From assembly GCA_032433595.1 (NCBI GenBank), contig JASWJB010000475.1, forward strand, positions 1 through 24,895: a stretch of 24,895 bases of DNA, given 5' to 3'. The DNA comes from Conoideocrella luteorostrata. Taxonomy: Eukaryota; Ascomycota; Sordariomycetes; Hypocreales; Clavicipitaceae. The notes beneath the pieces are model-generated. The model worked only from the letters and a program-made list of their open reading frames with translations, made no database searches and was not told the DNA's origin. The position numbers and the translations under genes are program-made. Shown here in pieces: positions 8,650 through 19,748 of the stretch (its first letter is position 1; the number at the start of each line of letters is the position of its first letter).

Positions 8650-10508
8650 CTGGCCAAAGGCGCTGCTAGTGGTTGTACCAGAGGTTGCTGCGATGTGGTC
8701 CGATGTGGTTTGTGTCTCAGATTTATCCTAGCGTATGGGGGGAAGGCAAAAAAATTACACACAGTGTACACCACTCAAGAACTGGTTGATGAACTCCTTC
8801 TTAACGAACATACTGTTCGGGGAAATGATGAAAAATAGTTTATTTAACAGCTATTGTGTTCTCCGAGAATGCAAGCTTCTACGAGAGGCATGATCAGAAA
8901 AGCATTACAGCGAGGTTTAAAAAAAGATACATGATTCCTCGCCCTAGTGCGTGCTTCCGTGTTGGTGGCTTTTCCATTTCGTCGGCCCTTCCGGTATAGT
9001 GCAAGTCTTGCATTTATGGCGTACCACTACCGCAACGTTCGGCGTCATACAGCAAATCATCCATGCTCGTCCTCTCTGTCCTTTCTCCTCCTCCTCACAG
9101 GCACGTGGTCGTCTCCTTGCTTTGTTTCTGTAAGAATTCTCTCGGAGAATAACGCCAGGAACCTGAGCCCGGGATGGAAGAGGATGGAAAGCACTAGAGG
9201 AGGAATGAGAATGAGGAAAGGCAACCGATTCATAGAGGTACTACTACTTGACTCGGTACCTGACCTGGCGTCAAGATCAAGACGCAATGCGTGACGAGAT
9301 GATGGATGCTGCAAATAATTTGACGGCTGCTACGCATCTAAAGACTTCATGCATATATCATCTACTGTAGCGCCGGCTGCGGATATGTGGCTGAATCGAG
9401 CACACTAAAGAGGTAGAGCGGCATTCGAGGCGCTCCATAGACGAGTATTGGCCCAATCACTGACCACTAATGCAACCCTTGATCAACGTCCACAACGCTT
9501 CCCCTTCCCGGGTTGAGAATCAGACCATGCTGACGACTTGCACCATCCCACCCTGCTTCGGCTGCCTCATGGCAAGAGCAGGGCTTGGTCTCGTTGTGCC
9601 GCCGTCGCCCCTGATCTGACAAATGAAGTCTGTTCCAGGCTTACTTGCAGTCAAGATACATTCCCGAAGGTACTCTGTATAGCACGGCGAAATATAGGAC
9701 TAAAAGCGGAAACGGGCTCCGATGACGCACACGCTAGTTGAGTAGCATGGTGAGATTCGTGAGACAAGCTGCCAACGACATATACCTGCATATATTGCCC
9801 GCTTTTGGTTGGACATGGCGTGGTGGAGATGTTGGAAGGTACAGTAGTGAAAACTGTCCGACATCAATAGTCTTGCTTCCTCTGTGCGCCTGTCGTCTCA
9901 ATCATCGTTCGATGCCAGGTTCGGCTCTCTGTGATGACAATCAGCTTGGCCGCCCATGGCAAAAATTACGTAAGAACGCCACGTGCGCAGTGAAGATTGC
10001 TGTTCTGCGCGTCTAGCCCCATGACCCGAACGTTTCCTATGTCGATGAGAAGTCATAAGCCTTCTCAACATATTTCAGGGTGCCACCAAAAGTTCCAGGA
10101 ACAGTGCTGCACGAATCGATATAGTCGCAGTCAGATAAATAGCCTAAGCTGCTACTTCTCTCACTGCCAATGGCTCCAATGATGGCAAAGCAAGCTATTT
10201 GCTCGGATAGCACGAGGAGTGGCACAGAGGGCTCGAGAAAGCCACTGCCCAACCTTGCAGCGATCAACTGACTGTGGTGAACATTGAAAAGGGGATGGGC
10301 TTAACGCGCTAGTGACGCGACCACAACCACAATCATTGACGGCCTCATGAGATGTGACCAGTTACGGAAGCTAGCCAAAGAATATTGATGAAGGCAGCCA
10401 CGACAAGGCGCCTCTGGAACATGACTATTGATGCCGATCCCTTCCTGCTTTGTTGATTCAGACTCTTCAGAACCGGACCTCAAGATTTAATAAGTTGCCT
10501 CCAAAACA

Positions 10509-10516
10509 TATATAAA
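10509..10516 (+). promoter_or_regulatory. TATA box of the 8-Cys secreted protein gene
   Basis: TATATAAA lies 127 bp upstream of the ATG at 10636. It is followed by a CT-rich, CAA-containing leader typical of highly expressed fungal genes. Confidence 0.5.
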
Positions 10517-10635
10517 CCACCTCGTCCGCTAGGAAACTTTCAGCTCAGTCAAAGATACCAGTCAGACATCAATTTGCTAAATCTTTACCAACATTCCCAT
10601 TTTTATCTAAAATTGCTCTCAGCTCAACCGGCAGT

Positions 10636-10956
10636 ATGAAGTTCACCGGATTTTTCACCACTCTTGCCCTTGCCTCCACTGCTGTAGCGACGTGCCCTAC
10701 TGGTAGTACGTCTTACTGCACTATCACGGATCCTCTTTGCAAGGGTGGCATTATTCCGATCATCGTCTCAAAAATCCTCCCGGGAGGCACGTGTCCGGTT
10801 GGCACTTATCGTGTCTGCTGTGGACTCAATGTAAGCTGATTACGTTCCCAAAGTCCTGTTACTAAAGGCTAATCGCTTGATTCACAGACTTCTATCGGCA
10901 CTTGTACTTTGGGAAATGTGGTTGGCCTTGCTAAATGCATCATTGAAAAACTCTAA
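10636..10956 (+). CDS. Small secreted protein with eight cysteines, effector-like
   Basis: Exons 10636-10830 and 10888-10956 flank a 57-nt intron (GTAAGC...TTCACAG) and give 87 residues. Residues 1-19 form a classic signal peptide with cleavage after AVA. The mature part is about 68 residues with Cys at 20, 28, 35, 53, 61, 62, 71 and 82, enough for four disulfides. Gly/Thr/Ile-rich loops surround them. The single CC pair recalls the second half of hydrophobins, but the first CC pair is absent and the spacing does not fit either hydrophobin class. Without the intron the frame stops after six Cys, so splicing supplies the last two. I recognise no family. A secreted surface-active or host-interaction role is only a guess from size and cysteines. 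Confidence 0.8.
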
Positions 10957-11133
10957 TTAGGGTGGAATTAGAAACAGCAAGTCGGGGATTGAGTTATAAT
11001 ACTCTACTTGATGAGGAGAGAATGGTTGAATCAGTTCGAGGAAGTTGATTGTGGGACACTCCGATTCGGAGATTTTCGCTCCTTTACATGGTTATTTCAA
11101 TCCATACTTATGGTGTACCGCTCGTTTATATCA

Positions 11134-12279
11134 CTATACACAATAGGCCCATGCTGATGCGCTACCGTACGGCAAAATTGAGAAACGAAAGTTTGGCCAC
11201 ATCTCCTTCTCTGAAGAGCATTTAATTGAAATCATTGTGATAGCACGGTGTCTATGTTGTTGAGACTAGAGATGCTTGTCAGCATGATGAGTGCCGTAAA
11301 TAGCTAGAATCCTCGCATAGTGAGGCAGTGCCTCGGATAGCGGGGCAGTGCAAGGAAGGCAGAAGACATCGACAGAAGGAAGAAAGGTGCTATAAATAAG
11401 AGGCTGTTAAGGCTCTTCAGGAAGTTGAAAATCATCATCATCATCGATTTCATTCAATTCAATTCAGTCAGAACTGTAACCCTTCTATTCCTATCAATTT
11501 TCCGCTGCCAAAAATTGCTCAAAATGCTCATAACGCAACACATGTAAGGTGCAAGGTCCAATGCAATCAGTCGCTTGCATTGACGGATCTTTTTGGTCTA
11601 CTGGGGTAACAAGCACACCTAGGAGTCGGTAGAATGCGTGGCGAAGTGGAATATTGCATTCTCTCGGAATCACCCAGCAGTCCACATTGCAGTTCTCGTC
11701 ATTAAGCTGATCTTGCCGGGTCGCGCAAAACTGAAGCAGGAGAAGAGTCGTCCCATCAAAACAGAATACCTGCGGACATTTATACTTGTCCGCATAACTA
11801 TTGCAGTTCTGCGTTAGCCAAACTCAAGGTAAGTGATGGGTGTGGTGAGGGGCAGAAGGGTGCAAGGCATATATGTACCCTCGAAGCTCTTGAGATAGTT
11901 TCCTCTGAACCTCTCTGGTGAGCCGTCCCTCTTGCCATTGGCTACGTTCAATGAGATTTCTCTTCATCTCTCCTATAACAAGGGGTACTCTGTGATTCCC
12001 CGATCTGATTGCATATGTGCTGTCTACCTCTTTGGAGATTGTATCTGCTGATAGAGGCTTTATGTGTGAGCTCCAGACCACTATTGGATTCTGATTCCAG
12101 CCAGCCAGCACAACATTTGATATCTCCGCGTGGAACCACAGTTCAATATCAGCCTCCACATCAAATCTCCACGACCTTTCATTCGGGGGTGTTGCTGGCA
12201 TATTCAGTCGCACATCATCATCCGCGTCTAGCGGAAAGCAAGCTGTTTCATAGTCAACGGACCAACTCCCGTCCTGCAC
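11134..12279 (-). pseudogene. Fungal-specific PD-(D/E)XK-nuclease-like protein, frameshifted and split by an LTR
   Basis: The first open part (12279-11824) encodes WRFDVEADIELWFHAEISN, then RVPLVIGEMKRNL with an E-x-K pair (Glu104, Lys106), then KLSQELRGY. A second part (about 11799-11546) continues the same family with DKYKCPQVFCFDGTT and VDCWVIPRE. The order fits a family expanded in ascomycetes; the E-x-K motif and a preceding acidic helix suggest a restriction-endonuclease-like fold, which is inference. The candidate intron between the parts (GTACAT to AATAG) joins them one base out of frame. At 11541-11545 the frame is cut by the LTR at 11258-11540. Skipping the LTR and one target copy, the frame stays open to a TAG at 11134-11136. 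No good ATG opens the N-terminus; sequence upstream is open only in pieces. It diverges from the kinase-like gene at 13160. Confidence 0.6.
11258..11540 (+). mobile_element. Solo LTR, family B, copy 1, inserted in a coding frame
   Basis: This 283-bp element has TGTTGAGA...ACGCAACA ends. It is flanked by TATGT (11253-11257) and CATGT (11541-11545), a 5-bp target duplication with one change. TATAAATA near 11391 reads in the plus direction, which I used for orientation. A second family member at 15324 shares the GTGCCGTAAATAGCTAG block. It interrupts the minus-strand gene described at 11134-12279. The end sequences are Ty1/copia-like; no internal region remains. Confidence 0.75.
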
Positions 12280-12978
12280 TGTAGTATGAACTATTAAGTT
12301 TTTAATCGCAGAGTAGCTTTGATTTGCTACTGCTTGATGAGTAGCCTGTAATATGGACCCGGTTTGTTGGTTGTCTGTGGATCAAGTCACCTACTGTTGA
12401 AGCCATGGCTAAATTGGCGGTCAGTAAGTTTACGTGAGGTGAAAAGAAAGCGGAGATGACGAAAGAAAAAAACCGAGGCTGTGAGCAAATGGTGTCATGA
12501 TGCGGATGCGGAGTTGGGGTCGTTGGGTCGGCGTTGGAATCCTCGGCCAAGCACACCAGGGGAGCAGGTCACGCGGTCACCCTACAGCATTTATTTTATG
12601 CGACGACGCCGATGTTCTCCTCCCGTCCTTCTTTTTTCCCTCACAGATATACATGCATTAAAATATACATTTTTTTTTGCCTTTGATTAGTTGACTGTCC
12701 TGCAGCCGGAAAGGACGCGCGCCGGTTCTTGGGTGACTAATCCAGCTCAGCCCCTCATCCATCGCTTTTAGCCAATACGGTGGATGCTATGGTGTCAGGT
12801 GGATTTTTTGCCCCTGATATCTCCAAGGACTGTCCAAAGATTGGCCGAAGACTAACCAATTTCACCGTCAACAGTTCCGTCGCAAATTGTCGCCCGTGCA
12901 ATTGTCGCCCCGTCGCGTTTTGTATCGTATCACGTTCTGCACCCATTTATCGCTACTCCCGCGTGGGATTTATTTAAA
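12280..12978. other. Divergent upstream region between the nuclease-like and kinase-like genes
   Basis: A minus-strand frame ending near 12302 includes MASTVGDLIHRQPTN from an ATG at about 12405. It may be the displaced N-terminus of the nuclease-like pseudogene in another frame. No other gene was recognised. Poly-T (12669-12678) and pyrimidine-rich patches are present. Confidence 0.35.
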
Positions 12979-13159
12979 ATGTATCCGCTGGTATTGGAAC
13001 CACCACCAGTATACCGCGGCTTTACGCCCCAACCCAAAGAACCACCTCTCAGGGGACCATTTCGGCTGGCTTCTACACCGAAGACGCTCCCTACAGATAT
13101 TATAGTATGCTGATATGGCCCAGCCGCTTGAGGATGAGTAATAACCATGGCTGCACTAG

Positions 13160-13807
13160 TTTTTTAGGTTTCGAACCCGATTTATTCGCGCAAACGCTAC
13201 AATAATAGAAAAAGAGCTCCGCAATGTTCTTATGCTCCAGATTATTCCATCTAGCATGGATCGACTTGTTGACATGGTCGTTGCATGCCTCCCATTGCTG
13301 TTACGCGGATGGATTGAGAAATTCTTTCCTGAATGGAGTCTACCAACTCGCCTTGCTCTGAAGACATGCAAAGAGGGATGGGATGATGAGTTTGATACGG
13401 AGAAATTAGTATATAAACAACTCAAGCATCTTCAGGGTAACAGGATACCTACGTACTATGGCGAATTAAAGTACAAGGGAACTAAAGCGATTCTTCTATC
13501 AGATATTGGTGGTGTTTGTCTTGGGGATCCTGCAGGAACTCTTTTGGATAGAGAGAAGCTTGGTCAAATTATGGCAGATGCATTTAACGACTTTGCTGCA
13601 TATGGAGTAATACCAGGTGATATGAGGCTAGAAAACTTCCGCCTAGTTGACGGCAAGGTAATGGCTGTTGATTTTGAAATGGTTGATCGCCCTGATACTG
13701 AGGACGACTCTGCATTTTTAGTAGATTGTTCAACGGATACGTTGACCAGGCTGTACGGTGACCGACAGAGTATCCATTTACACGATGGCATGATAGAGAG
13801 GTGCTAG
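13160..13807 (+). CDS. Fungal-specific protein-kinase-like protein, 5' end unresolved
   Basis: The frame is open from 13160; its first ATG is 13232 (191 residues from there). Numbered from that Met, kinase hallmarks are present: Lys44 (LALK, ATP lysine), an alpha-C type Glu near 54-58 (EFDTEKLVY), hinge-like LLSDIGG (89-94), catalytic-loop PGDMRLEN (Asp130, Asn135) and metal-binding Asp147 in VDFE. The compact layout resembles the small kinase-like proteins expanded in ascomycetes rather than a full Ser/Thr kinase. Family-like sequence begins before Met 13232 (ANATIIEKELRNVLM), so the true start lies upstream. A Pro-rich frame at 12979-13104 (from MYPLVLEPPP) is a candidate first exon, but the obvious intron (13105-13167, GTATGC...TTTAG) joins it out of frame. 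The gene may therefore be 5'-damaged. Activity is plausible but unproven. Confidence 0.6.
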   Translation, partial: FFRFRTRFIRANATIIEKELRNVLMLQIIPSSMDRLVDMVVACLPLLLRGWIEKFFPEWSLPTRLALKTCKEGWDDEFDTEKLVYKQLKHLQGNRIPTYYGELKYKGTKAILLSDIGGVCLGDPAGTLLDREKLGQIMADAFNDFAAYGVIPGDMRLENFRLVDGKVMAVDFEMVDRPDTEDDSAFLVDCSTDTLTRLYGDRQSIHLHDGMIERC

Positions 13808-13968
13808 TTTCTTATGTGTTTAAGAAGGTGTTTTGTCAGGAAGAAAAGAGCACACTAAACGCCCAGAGTGTTACGTGCTGGTTCTGTCTAGTGGGATGCT
13901 AGACGTGGCACGAGGATTGTCGGAATTAGAGATAATGTAGAGGTGTTGGAATCCCTCGTCAAGCGTGT

Positions 13969-15094
<1,126 letters not shown>

Positions 15095-15323
15095 GTATAT
15101 AACATTGCATGTGTCACCCGTAATCGCACTGTCCAGCAACCAAAAATATGGCTGTTCAAGAGGATCATGGGTTTTTTTGTAAAGTTGTGGTCGCTTGTTC
15201 AGGTTTCTACTCAATACTTTAGAGTCAATGCTTGTAGCATTCTCCAGCTTCTCACTCCCTAATACCTACGTATAAGTGCTTGGTGGACGCATGCACAATG
15301 TTTGCGTGCATCATGAATACATA

Positions 15324-15626
15324 TGTTGAGACGAGAATGGATTCTGTCAGGATGATCAGTGCCGTAAATAGCTAGGCTTACGACGTCTCTAATAGCTGAG
15401 GCAGTTTCAGGTATGAAGCTTGATACCAGTGCCTCAGGCACTGGTATTGAGGGATTTACTAGTGCTGAAGAGCACCATAAATCGGTGGAATTGAAGGCAT
15501 TCAGTGAAGATCATCATTATCTCAAAAATCAGTCACCTAAGTCAATCAATTGAATCCTTCTGATGTCCGCCAATTTCCACTGTTGCAGGTTGTTACTAAA
15601 TGCTCATGAAGGCACATAACGCAACA
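15324..15626 (+). mobile_element. Solo LTR, family B, copy 3, with perfect target duplication
   Basis: This 303-bp element runs from TGTTGAGACG to ACGCAACA. It is flanked on both sides by ACATA (15319-15323 and 15627-15631), a perfect 5-bp duplication that fixes both ends and shows a complete LTR-LTR recombination product. It shares GTGCCGTAAATAGCTAG with the copy at 11258, so these two form a subgroup. Confidence 0.85.
15423..15447. repeat. Inverted repeat inside the LTR (11-bp stem, 3-nt loop)
   Basis: ATACCAGTGCC, TCA, GGCACTGGTAT is perfect. The other subgroup copy has only scattered GCAGTGCC elements at this place, so the hairpin is specific to this copy. Confidence 0.55.
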
Positions 15627-15750
15627 ACATAGGAGGAATGACTTATCCTGTCCCTCTCCTACAGAAATTCATACACGTATAATTTTAAAATAACTAGGAT
15701 TGAATAAAATCAACTTCTTCAGAAAGTTTACAAATTATTTCATAATCAAG

Positions 15751-16296
15751 TTATGCACAAATCTCCGCCATAGCATTGCCGTCCATAATATGCCCGGCGC
15801 AAAGTGATCCGCTACTGCACCCTGCGGACAGGAAAGTAAACTAGAAAGCCCTGCAACAAGAAAAAAGTGGCGTCTTATACTTCCATCCCTTCAATAGTTC
15901 TTCTGGTAAAGTCCAACAGTTACTAACAGAGAGCCAGGTTTTTTGGCGCTGTGTTATCTCTCCTTTGTGCATCAATCAAGATTTGCCCCTAAATAGAGTG
16001 TTGCGATGCAGTATAAGAGACAGTGCTGTGTGCTGAGTTTGGTCGATTTGGCGCTGTGTAGCCAGGCGGTTGAGTTTCGTAGTCGGTGTAGATGGTGCAG
16101 GAAGTTTGTCGAGCTGATGCTTGGTGATTGAATTGACATGCGATCAGCTATCTATGGTCTTACTAACTTCCGCATCATAGGTCTTGAATATGGGAATTCC
16201 GTCTTCGTTGGTGATCATGTCGAATGAAACTCTGAAGTTTGTGACGGCACCAACTGCAGTTAGATGGAGAACTTGCAGGAAAATATGCCACTTCAT
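15751..16296 (-). CDS. Cryptic small secreted protein gene or remnant
   Basis: An ATG at 16296 opens a 50-codon frame (stop at 16144) with a convincing signal peptide, Met-Lys-Trp-His then hydrophobic IFLQVLHLTAVGA, and a mature start VTNFRVSFDMITNEDGIPIF. GTTAGT and GTAAGA donors near 16166 and a CAG acceptor near 16112 could splice out the stop. Two downstream frames are then possible; one contains TSCTIYTDYETQPPGYTAP. A final short frame at 15840-15751 (AGCSSGSLCAGHIMDGNAM, ending EICA) looks like a Cys-rich C-terminal exon after a CTAG acceptor. I could not join all parts with confident splice sites, so the gene may be decayed. No family is recognised. Confidence 0.35.
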
Positions 16297-17306
16297 GTTG
16301 TTCTAATGTTACTGAGTGATGCCAAATCTGCGAAATATGTGCCCATGCATCAAAGTTATTGTACAGTGCCAATATAAGTTCCATCCAACGTAAATATGAG
16401 GTTCATGGCCATTTTACGCATGATAAGGAAAATTGAAGAATATAATAAGTAATGGCACGGCAGTCGGAGCACAAAACTCTAAAATAGAAATGGGGGAGGG
16501 GGCGGGGAGGTGCTTTGATCTTCTTGACGCCTCCTTTTTTTTTCATCAGTGGGGGCAAGAAATTAGCAGAAGAGCGGGCCTTTAGGCGTGTGGCGACACT
16601 CACCGCGATGTTTTCTGCAAGACTCCAGGAAGTAGAGGCATGGCACCGATCACACATGGTGATTTCTTGGAGCCGAGATTTACATTGTTCATATTTTCAA
16701 CCAGGATAGAGAGAGTTTCGTCGAAATGCACTGATCTCCAAGCCTCAAACGCCGGGATAGGGCGGCCGATCACTTCACGGAACTACTCCGTGGTTTAGGT
16801 CGCCATAGCCTGCGTCTACCCCACCAGTTTCAAAAAGGTTCAAGAATAAAACGAAACTGATCATTTAGATGTGGCTGTGCAAGTGTGGACCACTTGAGAA
16901 ACCTGCAAGCTATTTCCTTGGTGTGGGCTACCTCAGTTCACGGAACACCACCGAGATTTTGGCCGGTAACCCGCCGTTGCGGAATTGGTAGCTTCCGTGC
17001 CCAATTTAAACTTTAGAGGTTTGTGGAAATTTTTCAGGCGAAAATAAAAACTTTATTATAGCCCCCTCGGAGAATGCTTGCTCATGGTGCTGGGGTACGT
17101 TTCATTTCTCAGGTGTACAGCCACACTAGCTACAATCCGCCCTCCACTGTACTGGTGATATTTACACTTCCAAGTTGGCGCGGACAAAAAGGACGACACT
17201 GATACATTAGTGTTTGAAAAAGTAAGATCCACAAGAGCTTGATATAGGACATCCTTGTACGACACAGCCCCAAAAAATAGGATTGCTCTGTGATGCCGCG
17301 CAAATC
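16297..17306. other. Intergenic, no gene recognised
   Basis: The region includes a G-rich patch at 16492-16510 (G5-A-G5-C-G4-A-G2, possible quadruplex) and two similar words, CACGGAACTACTCCGTGG and CACGGAACACCACCGAGA, near 16776 and 16940. A minus frame at 17265-17056 ends in a basic tail but matches nothing known to me. Confidence 0.35.
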
Positions 17307-17314
17307 TATATAAT
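17307..17314 (+). promoter_or_regulatory. TATA-like box of the GPI-anchored protein gene
   Basis: TATATAAT lies 143 bp before the ATG at 17457 and is followed by a TC-rich leader (CTTCAACTATCTCTTCACAG), a common fungal arrangement. Confidence 0.4.
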
Positions 17315-17456
17315 TCGTGGGCTTTCTTGTTGTTTGTTCACTTCAACTATCTCTTCACAGACACTCACATTTGCTCTCGATCCCACATTTCCACTTTCTT
17401 ACATCTTTTATCTTGCCTAGCTAGAGACGAAGTCTTCAATTCTTTCATTAATCAAC

Positions 17457-17862
17457 ATGAAGCTCTCGGCTGCCATCTTCATGGTCTCTGCCATCGAAGC
17501 TTCTTGCCAGATCACTGGTACATCCACTACTAATACCAGCACCAGCGTCTCCAGCGTCTCCAGTGTTCCAACCATGAGGAGCTCGACAGGCTCTGGAGTA
17601 AGGGCTACTTCGACGTCATCGTCGACGGTGATAGCGACTAGTAGGCTCACGTGAGTATTGATGCTTATGAAATATATAAACACCGGCTGATTTTGATTCA
17701 CGTAGGACTACGAGCGTTTCAGGAAGACCAACATCGACTGCAACATCTTCCCGAGCCTCCACTACCACTTTTAAGGCCAGTGCCGGGCCAAATGCTGTCC
17801 CCGGAGTCGGCATAGCCGTTGTCCTGGCAGCTGTCTTGCCACTTGGCGCTTACGTTGCATAA
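17457..17862 (+). CDS. GPI-anchored Ser/Thr-rich cell-surface protein
   Basis: Exons 17457-17650 and 17706-17862 flank a 55-nt intron (GTGAGT...CGTAG); the spliced product has 116 residues. Residues 1-17 form a signal peptide (MKLSAAIFMVSAIEASC). The middle is a mucin-like Ser/Thr/Val tract with almost no charged residues, suited to heavy O-mannosylation. The end is a textbook GPI signal: small residues (ASAGPNA) followed by a hydrophobic tail (VGIAVVLAAVLPLGAYVA) running to the stop. Unspliced, the frame would end before the GPI signal, which supports the intron. Such proteins act as wall or adhesion components. No enzymatic domain is visible. Its small size makes a structural or adhesive role likelier, but that is inference. 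Confidence 0.8.
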
Positions 17863-19513
17863 ATGTTTCACCAGATGAAACTTAAATCCAAGACCACCTC
17901 TCGATCTTTGGTTAGGCGAAGTGCAGTGTTTGTTTGGATGAGAAGAGCCATCTTCCAGACCTCAAGAGCGTATTCATTAGGAAGTGCTTGAGAATAATAC
18001 ATCAGAGTTCATCATCTTCAATCCATGAATTAATGCATATTTTTAATGCACTTCCTCAGGGTCATTCATGTCTCTTGAACTACCAGCTTGGAGGCTTGGG
18101 ACTTAGGGTTATATTACATAAACTTTGACCAATTGTCTAGAAAAAGATTTTGTTTGGATCTGTACGGTATGTGTCAGGTCTCCAAGTTGATAATTGACTA
18201 TCTGTGTTTGACTACTTCACATGTATGTAAACATACTGTATTGAAAATATCTTGGCCGAATCACTGAGAATGAAAGCGTGTATTGTGGATTAGACAGCAT
18301 GACTTGAATGTGCCGACGCCGCTATCCTTGATAAAAATGTCAACAGAATTAGTTTTAGCCAATTTGATGCGCATTCGGTATCCCTAATACGATGATGTAC
18401 TTGAGAGGAACAAGACCTAGCAGGGTGCACAGCCACAAGCACCCAAATTTGGTCCCCACTATAGTAGTAATCTATCGACCCCCCTCCATCAATCAGATAT
18501 CATCGCGTGCTAGCGAAAGAATTCGGTTGTCGTCCGGAGTGGCGTAGCAGCGTCATACCAAGCAATTAGCGCAAATTATTGTCCATCGTTGACAAAGTTT
18601 AAAGCCTCTGTGATACCAATACAGCAGCACAGCCTCGTTCCAGAAAAAAGGTCTAGAGGTATTCCCATAAGCCTTCCTTGGTGTTGCCGCCAGAGAACCG
18701 AAAAATCGACTATGCCACCCTCAACAGGTCGACGATCGTCAAGCCAAGCTCGGAAAACGGTCGTGTTTCAACCCACGCTACGATCCCGCAAAATGATGGG
18801 AAGGTAGTGTGAGGCAGACTAGTCAGGCAGAACTTCAAGATAAGAGACCGGTTCTTGTGAAGGCGTTTATATGCTTTGAGTGAATGGAAAGCCACCCTCC
18901 GGACTGGGACTAGGATTGCTGCTCGAAGAAAGGAGGTTGGGAGGCGCCGACACCAAAAGGTGATCCACTCTCAACAACTGCCGAGAGGCGCAATGGGTCG
19001 GTGGAGCTAACAATAAAACGATAGATGTATAGGAAATACGGGCGAGATGACGCATTTAGGGAGACCAAAGCCACGAATTTTACTTCAAAGTTTTCAAATA
19101 TCATCGCTGTCATCATGAAACTTGGTAGTTGAAGACATGCACTTCGGTCATCAAACACATCTTAGCAACGTACAAAGCTATTGGGCAGAGTTCCGTAACC
19201 GCGATTAAGCTACAGCGGATAAAACACCCTAAATTGTACTGAAAATCAGTATCAAGGCTATCATACTCGTGCAATGTGGCCTCTAGTCTATCGGCGACCG
19301 TGTTGACTTATTTCAATATTGTAGGGGTCTCAATGTCAGAAGATCTGGGGATTATTGGAGCCGGAAAGGGCGTTCAAGTTCGTGCTCAACCGACAAGTGT
19401 TGGAAGCAACAGGTATGAATTCGAGTAGTCATAAAAGTGTGTATATTGAAGTAGTTGATGATGATGATTCGTCTAACCTTAATTGAATGCCCTGAAGTCC
19501 TCCTACTTATAGC
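17863..19513. other. 1.65 kb with no recognisable gene
   Basis: The plus frame at 18589-18807 (basic, ending QARKTVVFQPTLRSRKMMGR) and the minus frame at 19158-18910 are the only protein-like stretches. Neither shows a domain I know, and neither extends through a plausible intron with confidence. No tRNA-like B box was seen. Confidence 0.3.
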
Positions 19514-19748
19514 TGTTGGATTACGTGTGTGTGTGAGTGGATATGTGGATACACGGGCAGTGAAAGAAAGGATACGTGGCCTCTGGGGCTAGGGCAAGAA
19601 CCTAAGACAGGCATGTCTTGGATTGTAAGGATATTTATAAGGGAATTTAGACGAGCCCGTCAGACGAGGGTTTTATTTCCCCTCACGCTGTAACACAGCT
19701 CTTCCCATCAATGCAAATCAATTTGAACCTCTCCTATCTATTTCAACA
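19514..19748 (+). mobile_element. Solo LTR, family A, copy 2
   Basis: This 235-bp copy has an intact TGTTGGATTACG start and a TTTCAACA end (one change from TTCCAACA). It contains the shared GATATGTGGATACACGGGC, TACGTGGCCTCTGGGG and TATTTATA blocks. The flanks ATAGC and AATTA do not match. Sequence after it shows no primer-binding site or gag. Confidence 0.8.

Larger units (their letters stand above)
7457..10508. other. Three kilobases without a recognisable gene
   Basis: All frames here are short and none shows a domain, a signal peptide or splice-joined homology that I recognise. Minus-strand frames at 7408-7674 and 10037-10267 are the most protein-like, but I cannot name them. A CT-rich stretch at 9060-9120, a palindrome at 8089, a hairpin at 8159 and a G-tract at 8630 are listed separately. 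A non-coding RNA gene cannot be excluded. Confidence 0.35.

Noticed and set aside
8617..9314. Several overlapping frames of 60-115 codons
   Set aside because: Low-complexity G-rich and CT-rich sequence read in both directions; no signal peptide, domain or splice support.
10636..10956. Hydrophobin
   Set aside because: Only one CC pair is present and the spacing fits neither class, although there are eight cysteines and a signal peptide.
13115..13167. First exon MAQPLED joined to the kinase-like frame by a 30-nt intron
   Set aside because: It is in phase, but 30 nt is below the usual minimum for fungal introns and has no room for a branch point.
18589..18807. Basic 72-codon frame, perhaps a DNA-replication factor N-terminus
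   Set aside because: The likeness was only a basic, Ser-rich composition. No motif could be confirmed and no intron extends it convincingly.
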